NCBI GenBank assembly: GCA_030612495.1
Contig: JAUWNT010000034.1
Span: 1-16,903 of the forward strand
Direction: 5' to 3'
DNA length: 16,903 nucleotides
Source: Candidatus Aminicenantota bacterium
GTDB taxonomy: Bacteria; Acidobacteriota; Aminicenantia; UBA2199
Shown here: piece by piece, positions 7,163-14,592 of the stretch
Position numbering within the stretch: position 1 is the stretch's first letter
How the letters are laid out: the number at the start of each line of letters is the position of its first letter
Program-made: the position numbers and the translations under genes
Notes under the pieces: model-generated
What the model was told of the DNA's origin: nothing
Seen by the model: the letters and a program-made list of their open reading frames with translations, nothing else
Database searches by the model: none

Positions 7163-7504
7163 TTAAAAAGTATACTTACCCCATTTAACGAAGAACACAA
7201 TTAAATCAATTAATAGAACATAGATTACTAATGCCTCTATAAGTGCAAGACCAATAATAAGTACTGTCCTTATCGAATCACCAGCAGCAGGATTTCTTCC
7301 TATGTTGTCACAAGCTGTTCTTATGGCTTTTGATTGAGCAAACGCCCCACATATTGCAGCAAACATAAGTGTAACAAGCCCAACAATAATAGACCATAGG
7401 AATAATGGTGTTGCATCTTTAATATTTTTCACCTCTTCTGCTGCTGAAAGTGTTACTGAAGATGTTAAAATAACAAAAAAGATTACTATTAATTTTTTTT
7501 TCAT
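7163..7504 (-). CDS. atpE: ATP synthase F0 subunit c with an N-terminal signal-like extension
   Basis: The proteolipid that forms the rotor ring of F1F0 ATP synthase. The start chosen is ATG 7504, with AGGAGGAA at 7518-7511; a longer frame to 7552 would overlap atpB and lacks this site. The 113 residues comprise a cleavable-looking leader (1-21, ending S-A-A), helix 1 (about 34-57), the polar loop with R70-N71-P72, and helix 2 with the ion-carrying E90 in A-L-I-E-A-L-V-I-Y. Gln57 lies 13 residues before the loop Arg, as in sodium-type and chloroplast c subunits, but E90 is followed by Ala-Leu rather than Ser-Thr. That matches the chloroplast proton pattern, so H+ coupling is more likely. The helix-1 glycine motif is replaced by A50-x-C52-x-A54-x-A56. 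Signal-like leaders occur in some bacterial c subunits. Confidence 0.95.
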   Translation of the reverse strand: MKKKLIVIFFVILTSSVTLSAAEEVKNIKDATPLFLWSIIVGLVTLMFAAICGAFAQSKAIRTACDNIGRNPAAGDSIRTVLIIGLALIEALVIYVLLIDLIVFFVKWGKYTF

Positions 7505-7523
7505 ATATATTTCCTCCTTAATA

Positions 7524-8246
7524 TTAATGTTCGGAAACCAAAGCTCCACCAAGATAAATTAATGATAACATTACAAAAATAAAAGCTTGAAGAAGTGATG
7601 TAAATATAGCAAGAGCCATAATTGGAACTGGAGCTATAAACGGGATTATGGAAGCTATGATTACAATAACAAGGTCTTCACCAAATATATTTCCAAAAAG
7701 CCTCATTGAAAGAGATAGAGGCCTTGAAAGATGAGATACTATTTCTATTGGGAAAAATAATGGTGTAAGCCACCAAACCGGCCCCATAAAGGTTTTCATA
7801 TATCCAAAGAAACCATGCTTTTTTATCCCCTGATAATGATAGTAAATAAAAACAAAAATAGCACATCCAACAGTTACATTTAAGTTGGATGTAGGTGAAT
7901 TTAGCTCTGGGAAAAGTCCAATTAAGTTGCAAGCAGCAATAAAAATGCCAAGTGTTGCAATTGCTGGAAGAAACTTTCTTCCTTCTTTTCCTATCACATC
8001 GTCAATCAATGATCTAAATGCTTTAAATAAACCTTCCAACATAAATTGAGTTTTATTTGGGAAATTTGATAGGTTTTTAACAACAAGTTTAAAGAAGAGA
8101 ACTATTAATATTGTTACTACCAATGCCATAACAACATGAGTAGGAAGAATTTCTTTTCCTTTTTCGAAGCTTAAGCCAAAGATACTTAAGAGCCACTTTA
8201 AAAAACTATTAATAAATTTAACAATTAAAAATTCATGCTCTATCAT
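7524..8246 (-). CDS. atpB: ATP synthase F0 subunit a
   Basis: The stator channel subunit, which passes protons to and from the c ring in the cytoplasmic membrane. The 240 residues hold about five or six hydrophobic segments. The family signature S-x-R-L-F-G-N contains the essential arginine R182, and Q220 lies in the last helix (S-L-L-Q-A-F-I-F). P-L-F-F-P-I-E (162-168) and N-L-I-G-L-F-P (107-113) are also characteristic. The ATG at 8246 has AGGAG (8259-8255) eight bases upstream and overlaps the end of atpI by 14 bp; 19 bp separate its stop from atpE. Genes for subunit b, delta and the F1 sector do not follow. Confidence 0.97.
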   Translation of the reverse strand: MIEHEFLIVKFINSFLKWLLSIFGLSFEKGKEILPTHVVMALVVTILIVLFFKLVVKNLSNFPNKTQFMLEGLFKAFRSLIDDVIGKEGRKFLPAIATLGIFIAACNLIGLFPELNSPTSNLNVTVGCAIFVFIYYHYQGIKKHGFFGYMKTFMGPVWWLTPLFFPIEIVSHLSRPLSLSMRLFGNIFGEDLVIVIIASIIPFIAPVPIMALAIFTSLLQAFIFVMLSLIYLGGALVSEH

Positions 8247-8622
8247 TTGAAAAGCTCCTGTAGAATTGGTAAGCGCCTTCTATCATAATAGAGATGACAA
8301 TTACTGAGAGTCCAAGTAAAAAAAATAAAGTAGCTTTTTCAGAAATTTTAGATATAAAGTAAAAAACAACAGCTATCAGTCCCATTTTTAAAAAACTTAT
8401 AAGAAAGAGTAGTGTAATTCCTTTACCTTTGAACAAACATTTGTCTATTAATTTTATCATTATAAAAAAGCCTGATATTCCTATAATACTTGCTAAAAAA
8501 GTAATTATACTATAAATAAAATTCATTGTAAAAAAAAATGAAAAAATAATTATAATTATTTGCACGATAACTGCAATTTTTATGATTCTTTTAATAATGT
8601 CAGCCTTTTTTTCTTTTCCCAT
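8233..8622 (-). CDS. atpI: ATP synthase I-like membrane protein
   Basis: A 129-residue protein with four hydrophobic helices (about 14-32, 34-56, 68-90, 95-113) after a basic N-terminus (GKEKKADIIKRIIK). Size, four-helix layout and position between AtpZ and AtpB match the ATP synthase I chain family (AtpI/UncI), implicated in c-ring assembly or Mg2+ supply. Sequence conservation in this family is low, so the call rests mainly on topology and context. The ATG lies 23 bp inside the end of atpZ without a strong Shine-Dalgarno, suggesting coupling. Confidence 0.78.
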   Translation of the reverse strand: MGKEKKADIIKRIIKIAVIVQIIIIIFSFFFTMNFIYSIITFLASIIGISGFFIMIKLIDKCLFKGKGITLLFLISFLKMGLIAVVFYFISKISEKATLFFLLGLSVIVISIMIEGAYQFYRSFSNDRA

Positions 8623-8827
8623 TTTGTTTTGTAACTTTTATTAAATGTACAAAAGCAGCAACAACACCATATATTGTAAAGATAATTAATAGATATGGGC
8701 TTGTGTTTAATAGCTTGTCAAGAAAATATCCTATTGCAAGGCCCACTGCAATAGAAACAGGGAACATTAGTCCAAGTATTGAATACTCAGCCAATTTTCT
8801 CTTCTCTCTTAAATCATTATCACTCAT
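8600..8827 (-). CDS. atpZ: AtpZ-like F0F1 ATPase-associated two-helix protein
   Basis: The 75 residues comprise a charged N-terminus (SDNDLREKRKLAEYS), two hydrophobic helices (about 15-35 and 43-63) and a basic tail. I-G-Y-F-L-D-K-L-L-x-T-S-P-Y between the helices is the glycine/Asp turn typical of AtpZ (ATPase_gene1 family). AtpZ and AtpI together have been proposed to act as a divalent cation channel or assembly factor for F0. It lies 9 bp after the acidic-protein gene with no clear Shine-Dalgarno, so translation is probably coupled to it. Confidence 0.85.
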   Translation of the reverse strand: MSDNDLREKRKLAEYSILGLMFPVSIAVGLAIGYFLDKLLNTSPYLLIIFTIYGVVAAFVHLIKVTKQNGKRKKG

Positions 8828-8836
8828 TTATAAATT

Positions 8837-9193
8837 CTAAAATTTATCTTCATCACCTTCACCTGATATACTATAACCATCATAATTTTCATTTGAATTT
8901 TCATCGCTAAGCTCATTATCTTCGTTGTAATAATCTGTTGGATGGAAATCCTCATTACCTAATTCATTTTTCCTGATTTCAATAAATTGAAAAAATTCTT
9001 CTTCATTGTCAAAATGCCTGATATAGTTAGATTCGATTTCATTGTAATATAATTCAATGTAATCATCTTCTATACAGCAGAATACAGACGTTTGTTCGTC
9101 CATATTAATATCGCCAATAGTGTCAAATATTTTTGTTGCTGATGCTTTCAAAGCATTAAGCGTTTCCCAAGAATTAACTTCAATTTGTTCCAT
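8837..9193 (-). CDS. Acidic protein of unknown function at the head of the atp run
   Basis: I do not recognise this 118-residue protein. The start ATG 9193 has AAGGAG (9206-9201) seven bases upstream; a longer frame to 9229 lacks such a site. Residues 1-75 look foldable and alternate helix and strand (S-W-E-T-L-N-A-L-K-A-S-A-T-K-I-F, then D-Y-I-E-L-Y-Y-N-E-I, then F-D-N-E-E-E-F-F-Q-F-I-E-I-R). From about residue 76 the tail is Asp/Glu/Asn/Tyr/Ser-rich and probably disordered. There is no signal peptide or membrane helix, and a C-C pair sits at 39-40. It is the first gene after the promoter at 9274-9247 and is followed 9 bp later by atpZ, so it is transcribed with the F0 genes. A role in ATP synthase assembly or control is only a guess from position. 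Confidence 0.75.
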   Translation of the reverse strand: MEQIEVNSWETLNALKASATKIFDTIGDINMDEQTSVFCCIEDDYIELYYNEIESNYIRHFDNEEEFFQFIEIRKNELGNEDFHPTDYYNEDNELSDENSNENYDGYSISGEGDEDKF

Positions 9194-9246
9194 TGTCTTA
9201 CTCCTTAAACAATCAATCCTCAAATTCAATAAACTTTTATGTATTA

Positions 9247-9274
9247 TTTATAAATATAATTTTTTATTTGTCAA
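9247..9274 (-). promoter_or_regulatory. Sigma70-type promoter of the atp/envelope gene run, inside the uvrA-like 3' end
   Basis: On the minus strand TTGACA (9274-9269) is followed by a 16-bp spacer and TATAAA (9252-9247). The predicted start is near 9240, giving a 47-nt leader to the ATG at 9193. The -35 box lies within the last codons of the uvrA-like gene and the -10 overlaps its stop. A 12-bp AT-only palindrome (TATTTATAAATA, 9245-9256) covers the -10, possibly by chance. Confidence 0.75.
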
Positions 9275-11923
9275 GAGTTTTTTTGATTTTTTTAAGTATT
9301 GTGCTGTTATACTTTTTCTATTATATACTATATCATTTAATTTTCCTTGAAAAATCAAGTTTCCACCTGCTTCTCCACCTTGAGGACCCAGCTCGATTAT
9401 ATAATCAGCATTTGAAATAAGGCTAATATTGTGATCAGCTGCAACAACAGTGTTATTGTTTTTTATAATATTGTCTATAAGTTTTTTTATCATTTCTATA
9501 TCATAATTATGTAATCCAAAGGAAGCTTCATCAATTAAAAACAGGGTATTTCTTTTTTGTTTATTCAGAAATTTAATTAATTTAATTCTTTGTAATTCAC
9601 CTGAAGCTAATGTTTTTAATTTTTGACTCAATTTTAAGCAACCCATACCATTTTCAATTATATTCAGTAAAACATTTTTTATTTTAGGAAGTTCTTTTTC
9701 AATTAAATTGAAAAATTCATCAATACTTAGATCAAGTATTTCATATATATTTTTGTTTTTATATTTTATTTTCAAAACATCCTGGTTGAAGCCTTTTCCT
9801 CCACAATCTACACAGCCTATTTGAACTGAGGGTAAAAATTGCATTTCAATCTCTTGAAAACCTTTCCCTTTGCATTTATCACACCTTCCAAGAGGGGAAT
9901 TAAAAGAGAAATGCCCGGGAGAATAATTCTTTATTCTACTCTCTTTTTGTTTTGAAAATAGCTCTCTAATTGTGGTGTATATTTCAAAAAAGCTTGCAAT
10001 ATTCGTATTGGATCTTATTCTATTAATTCCAGGATCAATAAATACTATATTATTAAAGCTTTTTCTGTTTTTATGTTTTAGATAAATTTCATTGTAAATT
10101 AATGTGGTTTTCCCTGCTCCGCTAACACCCGCTATGATAGTAAAAGAATTTTTAGGGACTTTAAAATTAAAATTTTTTAGATTATGTGTGTTTGCATTTT
10201 TAAAAATAAAAAATTCTTTGAATTTTTTATTACCTTTTTTTAATTCAAAAGGCTTATTTAAAAATTTTTGTGTTATTGTATTTTTTTGTTTAAAGAAATC
10301 TTTTGAATCTCCTTCAAAGATCAGACTACCACCCTTTTTACCTGATAAAGGGCCTAATTCTACGATATAATCTGAGTTCTTAATAATATCTCTATTATGT
10401 TCAACTATTAAAACAGTGTTACCATTTTTTTTTAAATTTATTAGAAATTTTATGAGTTTTTCATAGTCAAAAGGATGAAGATCACATGATGGCTGATCAA
10501 TAATTAATAAGGAATCTGAGATAGTTGATCCGAGTATAAATGCAAGGTTAATTCTTTGAAATTCACCTTTTGAAAGTGTGAATGTATGACGATTTAAATG
10601 TATATATGGGAGTCCAATATCTATTAAATATTTCAGTCTTAACTTAATTTCATCCAAAACCTCATAAGATATCCTGTTTTTATAGTCTTTATATCTAATA
10701 GAGTTAAAAAAACTAAAAGCTTCTTCTATTGTTAGGGAGAGTAATTCTGCAATATTTTTATTCATAACCTTGAATGAGAGCGCAATTTTATTTAATCTAA
10801 AACCATTGCATTCAGGGCATTTTCTGTAAGATGTATATCTACTGAGAAAGACTCTTGCCTGGACTTTATAGCTTTTCTTTTTAATATAATCAAAAAGTCC
10901 TTTAATTCCGGGAAAATTCTTATTCCCATACATCAGGAAGTTTATTTCGCTTTTATTTAAAAAACCTACAGGCTTATTGATGTTTATCCCTTTTTCAATT
11001 GTTTTTTCTATTAGATAATTTAAGTATCCTTTGTTTATTTTTGTTCTTAACGGGATTATCCCTCCTTCAGAGATTGATAAAGATTTGTCAAAGATAAGCT
11101 CTTTATCAAGTTCCTGAATATCTCCAAAACCTTTACACATTGGGCATGCTCCGCTTGGACTATTGAAAGAGAATAGGCTTTGCTCAGGCTCAGAATAGTG
11201 TTTGTCACACTCCGGACAGAATAAATTAGTCGGAAATTTAATCTTTTCCCGATTGAAAAAAACTATTGCTGTTTCTTTTCCATAAGAGATTGATTTATCA
11301 ATAGCTTCAAATATTCTACTTTTATTCTCTATATTTATATCAATGGTATCAAGGATCACATCAACTTCCTTTCCCTTTATGTTTTTGTCAATCCTCTTTT
11401 TTTTATTATTTTCAATATAAAAGTAATACCCCCTGTTAATCAGAAAAGAGGCATCTCCCTTATATTCGAAGCATATTTTTATATTACCTTTACCAATCTC
11501 AAATATTTCTGAGACAATCTCATCAATTGTATATTTGATGATTTTTCTTCCACATTTTGGACAGTAAAATTCTGAAATTTTTGAAAAGAGAATTTTAAAG
11601 TAATCATATATATCCATGGCAGTTGCCACAATTGATCTTGGATTTTTTACAGGTTTCTTATGTCTGAAAGAAATTGCTGTAGGTAATCCTTCAATTTTCT
11701 CATATTCAGGTTTTTTTATTTTATCCAGGAATTGCCTTATATATGGTGAGATTGATTCAATGTATCTGATGTAACCTTCAGCATATAAGGTTTTAAATGC
11801 AAGTGAAGTTTTACCTGCTCCGCTAACACCCACAATTGATGTTATTTTTCCCCTTGGTATTGATACATCAATATTTTTCAGGTTATTTGTTTTTGCGCCT
11901 TTTATTTCAATGAATTTATCCAT
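9248..11923 (-). CDS. Divergent UvrA-family ABC ATPase (UvrA homologue)
   Basis: The whole UvrA architecture is present in 891 residues (typical UvrA is about 940). Walker A I is G-V-S-G-A-G-K-T (32-39). A reduced UvrB-binding region (about 121-235) is followed by zinc site 1 (C236, C239, C260, C263). Signature I reads L-S-K-G-E with K452, where most UvrA have L-S-G-G-E. Walker B I reads I-I-D-Q-P-S, with the catalytic Glu replaced by Q477. Walker A II is G-V-S-G-A-G-K-T-T (599-607). Zinc site 2 (C681, C684, C704, C707) sits around an intact E-M-x-F-L-P. Signature II is L-A-S-G-E (772-776) and Walker B II is D-E-A-S-F-G-L-H (from D798). Both H-loop histidines (E-H-N, D-H-N) remain. It is therefore either a paralogue or a strongly drifted excision-repair UvrA; whether another uvrA exists cannot be seen here. 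It lies 73 bp after enolase with only a weak Shine-Dalgarno. Confidence 0.88.
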   Translation of the reverse strand: MDKFIEIKGAKTNNLKNIDVSIPRGKITSIVGVSGAGKTSLAFKTLYAEGYIRYIESISPYIRQFLDKIKKPEYEKIEGLPTAISFRHKKPVKNPRSIVATAMDIYDYFKILFSKISEFYCPKCGRKIIKYTIDEIVSEIFEIGKGNIKICFEYKGDASFLINRGYYFYIENNKKKRIDKNIKGKEVDVILDTIDINIENKSRIFEAIDKSISYGKETAIVFFNREKIKFPTNLFCPECDKHYSEPEQSLFSFNSPSGACPMCKGFGDIQELDKELIFDKSLSISEGGIIPLRTKINKGYLNYLIEKTIEKGININKPVGFLNKSEINFLMYGNKNFPGIKGLFDYIKKKSYKVQARVFLSRYTSYRKCPECNGFRLNKIALSFKVMNKNIAELLSLTIEEAFSFFNSIRYKDYKNRISYEVLDEIKLRLKYLIDIGLPYIHLNRHTFTLSKGEFQRINLAFILGSTISDSLLIIDQPSCDLHPFDYEKLIKFLINLKKNGNTVLIVEHNRDIIKNSDYIVELGPLSGKKGGSLIFEGDSKDFFKQKNTITQKFLNKPFELKKGNKKFKEFFIFKNANTHNLKNFNFKVPKNSFTIIAGVSGAGKTTLIYNEIYLKHKNRKSFNNIVFIDPGINRIRSNTNIASFFEIYTTIRELFSKQKESRIKNYSPGHFSFNSPLGRCDKCKGKGFQEIEMQFLPSVQIGCVDCGGKGFNQDVLKIKYKNKNIYEILDLSIDEFFNLIEKELPKIKNVLLNIIENGMGCLKLSQKLKTLASGELQRIKLIKFLNKQKRNTLFLIDEASFGLHNYDIEMIKKLIDNIIKNNNTVVAADHNISLISNADYIIELGPQGGEAGGNLIFQGKLNDIVYNRKSITAQYLKKSKKLLTNKKLYL

Positions 11924-11996
11924 TTCTGATTTTACCTTTTAATCTATAAGAAATAGGATGAGTTTGTATTTCTATTTATATATATAGTTTTACGAT

Positions 11997-13283
11997 TTAC
12001 TTTGTTTTATTCTTAAATGTTTCTATACCTTTATAGATTGCTGTTGAGCCTAACTCTTCCTCAATCTTCAATAATTGGTTGTATTTTGCTATTCGCTCAC
12101 TTCTGCATCCTGAGCCTGTTTTTATATGTCCAGCACCCACACCAACAGTTAAATCTGCAATAAATGTATCTTCTGTTTCTCCTGAACGATGAGATACGAA
12201 ACAATTGTAATTATTATTATATGCCATTTTTATTGTTTCCATAGTTTCTGTCAAAGTGCCAATTTGGTTTAATTTGATTAATATTGAGTTAGCAGCACCT
12301 GATTCAATGCCCTTTTTTAGAAGTTTAGAATTCGTGCAAAACAGATCATCTCCTACAAGTTCTATCTTTTCTCCAATTGAATCAGTTAGCATTTTCCAGC
12401 CTTGCCAGTCATTTTCAGCCATTCCGTCTTCTATAAGTACAATCGGATATTTTTCAACCCAATTGATCCAAAGATCAACCATTTCTTCGGAACTTTTTTG
12501 AGGCTGTCCGGATTTTGAAAAAATATACTTTCCATGTTCCCACATTTCACTTGTTGCTGGATCAAGACAGATTGAGATATCTTTGCCAGGTTGATACCCA
12601 GCTTTTTCAATAGCTTCCAGAATTATTTCTATTGCTTCTTCATTTGATTTCAGGTTTGGTGCAAATCCTCCTTCATCTCCAACACCTGTACTATATCCTT
12701 TTTTTGATATAACGCTTTTTAAAGTGTGAAAAGTTTCTATTCCCATACGTATGGCATTTCTAAAATCAGGAGCATTATGAGGTGCAATCATAAATTCCTG
12801 GAAATCTACATTATTTCCAGCATGTACACCTCCATTAATAACATTCATACATGGAACTGGGAGTATAGAGGCATTTACCCCGCCAAGGTATCTGTATAAT
12901 GGCAATCCAAGAGCATTTGATGCAGCTCGTGCAACAGCAAGAGAAACTCCAAGGATCGCATTCGCACCAAACTTTTCTTTATTTGGAGTCCCATCCAGAT
13001 CAATCATTGCTAAATCTATTTGTCTTTGCTCTAGAACAGAAAACCCAATAATTGCTGGAGCTATTTTTTTATTCACATTATCAACTGCCTTTAAAACCCC
13101 TTTTCCCTGGAATCTTTTCATATCGCCATCTCTAAGCTCCACAGCCTCTTTTTCACCTGTTGAAGCTCCTGAAGGCACCATAGCTCTTCCTGATATTCTA
13201 TTCTCCAATTTTACTTCTACTTCAATTGTGGGATTACCCCTTGAATCAAGTACTTCTCTCCCCTTTATATTACAAATTTCCAT
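11997..13283 (-). CDS. eno: Enolase (phosphopyruvate hydratase)
   Basis: It interconverts 2-phosphoglycerate and phosphoenolpyruvate in glycolysis and gluconeogenesis, in the cytoplasm. The 428 residues are full length. Mg2+ ligands are D241 (C-L-D-P-A-T-S-E), E285 (L-I-E-D-G) and D312 (V-G-D-D-L-F). Catalytic residues are E204 (G-D-E-G-G-F-A-P-N), K337 (L-I-K-L-N-Q-I-G-T), H365 (S-H-R-S-G-E-T-E-D) and K388. The substrate-loop S-G-A-S-T-G is at 38-43. The start ATG 13283 has CAGGAA (13295-13290) upstream, and 21 bp separate it from the YtxH gene. Compared with neighbouring proteins the sequence is highly conserved. Confidence 0.98.
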   Translation of the reverse strand: MEICNIKGREVLDSRGNPTIEVEVKLENRISGRAMVPSGASTGEKEAVELRDGDMKRFQGKGVLKAVDNVNKKIAPAIIGFSVLEQRQIDLAMIDLDGTPNKEKFGANAILGVSLAVARAASNALGLPLYRYLGGVNASILPVPCMNVINGGVHAGNNVDFQEFMIAPHNAPDFRNAIRMGIETFHTLKSVISKKGYSTGVGDEGGFAPNLKSNEEAIEIILEAIEKAGYQPGKDISICLDPATSEMWEHGKYIFSKSGQPQKSSEEMVDLWINWVEKYPIVLIEDGMAENDWQGWKMLTDSIGEKIELVGDDLFCTNSKLLKKGIESGAANSILIKLNQIGTLTETMETIKMAYNNNYNCFVSHRSGETEDTFIADLTVGVGAGHIKTGSGCRSERIAKYNQLLKIEEELGSTAIYKGIETFKNKTK

Positions 13284-13304
13284 CTTTTATTCCTGTTTTT
13301 TAAT

Positions 13305-13646
13305 TCAGGCCTTTTTCTTTTTTGGAGAGGTTTTAGCCTCTTTTTCAACTTCTTCTATTAATTCATTTTTTAAAGTCTCTTTAGCTCCTTTAATAAAGGA
13401 TTTCATTTGATCAATAGATTTTTCTGAAGTTGATTTTACTATTTCAATAGCCTTTTTCGCTTCTTTTGAGTATTTTTCGTAATTGTCTTTAGCTTCTTTG
13501 TTTAATTTGTCACTTGCATCTTTGATCTTTTTTCTTGTCTCTTCACCTGATTGAGGTGCAAATAATAAAGCTAAACCAGCTCCAATTGTAGCTCCTGTTA
13601 AAAAAGTAAATACAGTTCCAAAGAATCCATTTTTTTCGTTAGACAT
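13305..13646 (-). CDS. YtxH-domain protein
   Basis: A 113-residue protein with one hydrophobic segment (about 8-30) that runs into the YtxH hallmark G-A-G-L-A-L-L-F-A-P-Q-S-G-E-E-T-R. A long charged, probably coiled-coil helix (35-100) and a lysine-rich tail follow. YtxH proteins are small, general-stress-associated membrane proteins whose molecular role is poorly known. The ATG directly abuts the stop of the DUF948 gene, with AAGGAGG (13660-13654) lying in its last codons. The two are therefore tightly coupled and probably form a complex through their helices; that partnership is an inference. Confidence 0.87.
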   Translation of the reverse strand: MSNEKNGFFGTVFTFLTGATIGAGLALLFAPQSGEETRKKIKDASDKLNKEAKDNYEKYSKEAKKAIEIVKSTSEKSIDQMKSFIKGAKETLKNELIEEVEKEAKTSPKKKKA

Positions 13647-14015
13647 TTATTTTCCTCCTTTAATTTTTTTTGCAAAATTCCAGCCGAATTTTAAGGCAGA
13701 AAAAAGTGTAAAAATTCCAGCTGACCTTTTTAAAATATTTTTATTTATCAAATTAGCTGATTTTGAAACAACATCAATTGTTTTTTTTGAAGAATTCAGT
13801 AATGAATCAACCTTGTCTATATCTTCATCAACCTTTTCACTTATTCCTTTTAATTTAAAAGTAAGGTCTCTAACTTCCGAAGAGGTTTTTTCTAAATCAA
13901 AAAGTAAAGACCTTAACTGATTTATTGCTGGCACTAAGGTAAGAACAAGTATTAAAAAACCCACAGAAATTAACAATGCTACAATAAATATAATTATTAT
14001 TACTGCTGTATTCAT
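13647..14015 (-). CDS. DUF948-like membrane-anchored coiled-coil protein
   Basis: A 122-residue protein with one N-terminal transmembrane helix (about 4-28), then a heptad-like helical region (L-R-S-L-L-x-D-L-E-K-T-S-S-E-V-R-D-L, through to about residue 85) and a second hydrophobic stretch near 98-112. This plan matches DUF948 proteins, which are often encoded beside YtxH proteins, as here. The ATG at 14015 is chosen because AGGGA (14026-14022) lies six bases upstream. Farther upstream in-frame ATGs, at 14033 and 14210, overlap or precede the -10 box of the promoter at 14059-14032. The leader would be only about 10 nt. It is the first gene of the run leading to enolase. Confidence 0.78.
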   Translation of the reverse strand: MNTAVIIIIFIVALLISVGFLILVLTLVPAINQLRSLLFDLEKTSSEVRDLTFKLKGISEKVDEDIDKVDSLLNSSKKTIDVVSKSANLINKNILKRSAGIFTLFSALKFGWNFAKKIKGGK

Positions 14016-14031
14016 TTTAAGTCCCTGAATC

Positions 14032-14059
14032 ATTATAATATAAGATTTTTTTATGTCAA
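14032..14059 (-). promoter_or_regulatory. Consensus sigma70-type promoter of the DUF948-ytxH-eno run
   Basis: On the minus strand a perfect TTGACA (14059-14054) and a perfect TATAAT (14037-14032) are separated by 16 bp. The predicted start is near 14025, only about 10 nt before the ATG at 14015, so the Shine-Dalgarno (14026-14022) would sit at the very 5' end of the mRNA. Confidence 0.82.
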
Positions 14060-14118
14060 CTCTTATTTTATAAAAACTTTTTTGAAAATAGTTCGTAAAT
14101 TTTGTAAAAGGGGGGTAA

Positions 14119-14577
14119 TTGAAAAAAGAGGAATCATATAAATGGGCAATTAAACAGGTAAAACAAAAAGTGAAATTTAATATAGATATTATTGCAACAC
14201 TTGCAAACACAGCAGCTATTCTTAAAGAGTATTTCCCAAATTTTTTCTGGGTTGGATTTTATTTTTATAAGAAAGATCATCTTTTGTTAGGTCCCTTTCA
14301 GGGACCGCCTGCATGTGTAAAACTTAGCCTCGAAAAAGGTGTTTGTGCAACTTCTGTAAAATCAAAAGGAACAATTATTGCACAGGATGTTAAGAAATTT
14401 GAGGGACACATTGTTTGTAATCCAAGGTCTAATTCAGAGATAGTAGTACCTATTTTTGATAATAATAGGAATTTAAAAGCAGTACTTGATGTTGATAGTG
14501 AAAAATTTGATGATTTTAATCAAACAGATAAACAAGGTTTGGAAAAAATAGCTGAGCTTCTTAAAAATATCTGGTAG
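14119..14577 (+). CDS. msrC: Free methionine-R-sulfoxide reductase (GAF domain)
   Basis: It reduces free L-methionine-R-sulfoxide to methionine in the cytoplasm, an oxidative-damage repair role. The 152 residues form a single GAF domain. The three cysteines of the E. coli enzyme (84, 94, 118) are matched with identical spacing by C66, C76 and C100, within G-P-P-A-C, G-V-C-A-T-S-V and G-H-I-V-C-N. F-W-V-G-F-Y-F-Y (43-50), L-G-P-F-Q-G (57-62) and the closing V-L-D-V-D-S (117-122) are also typical. Translation starts at TTG 14119 behind an AAAAGGGGGG site ending at 14115; no in-frame ATG lies nearby. It is transcribed divergently from the DUF948 gene. A TATAAA at 14069-14074 could be its -10, but the -35 is poor. 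It converges with the amidohydrolase gene, leaving a 15-bp gap. Confidence 0.94.
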   Translation: MKKEESYKWAIKQVKQKVKFNIDIIATLANTAAILKEYFPNFFWVGFYFYKKDHLLLGPFQGPPACVKLSLEKGVCATSVKSKGTIIAQDVKKFEGHIVCNPRSNSEIVVPIFDNNRNLKAVLDVDSEKFDDFNQTDKQGLEKIAELLKNIW

Positions 14578-14592
14578 TTTTTTCAGGTTATA

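Noticed and set aside
7163..7504. Sodium-coupled ATP synthase, suggested by Gln57 in helix 1
   Set aside because: The residues after E90 are Ala-Leu rather than Ser-Thr; the same Q/E/A combination occurs in proton-driven chloroplast rings.
7505..7552. A longer N-terminus for AtpE
   Set aside because: It overlaps the end of atpB, and the strong AGGAGGAA site points to the ATG at 7504.
14016..14210. A longer N-terminus for the DUF948-like protein, from 14210 or 14033
   Set aside because: It would run through the -35 and -10 boxes and overlap the divergent msrC gene; the ATG at 14015 has an AGGGA site and begins directly with the membrane helix.
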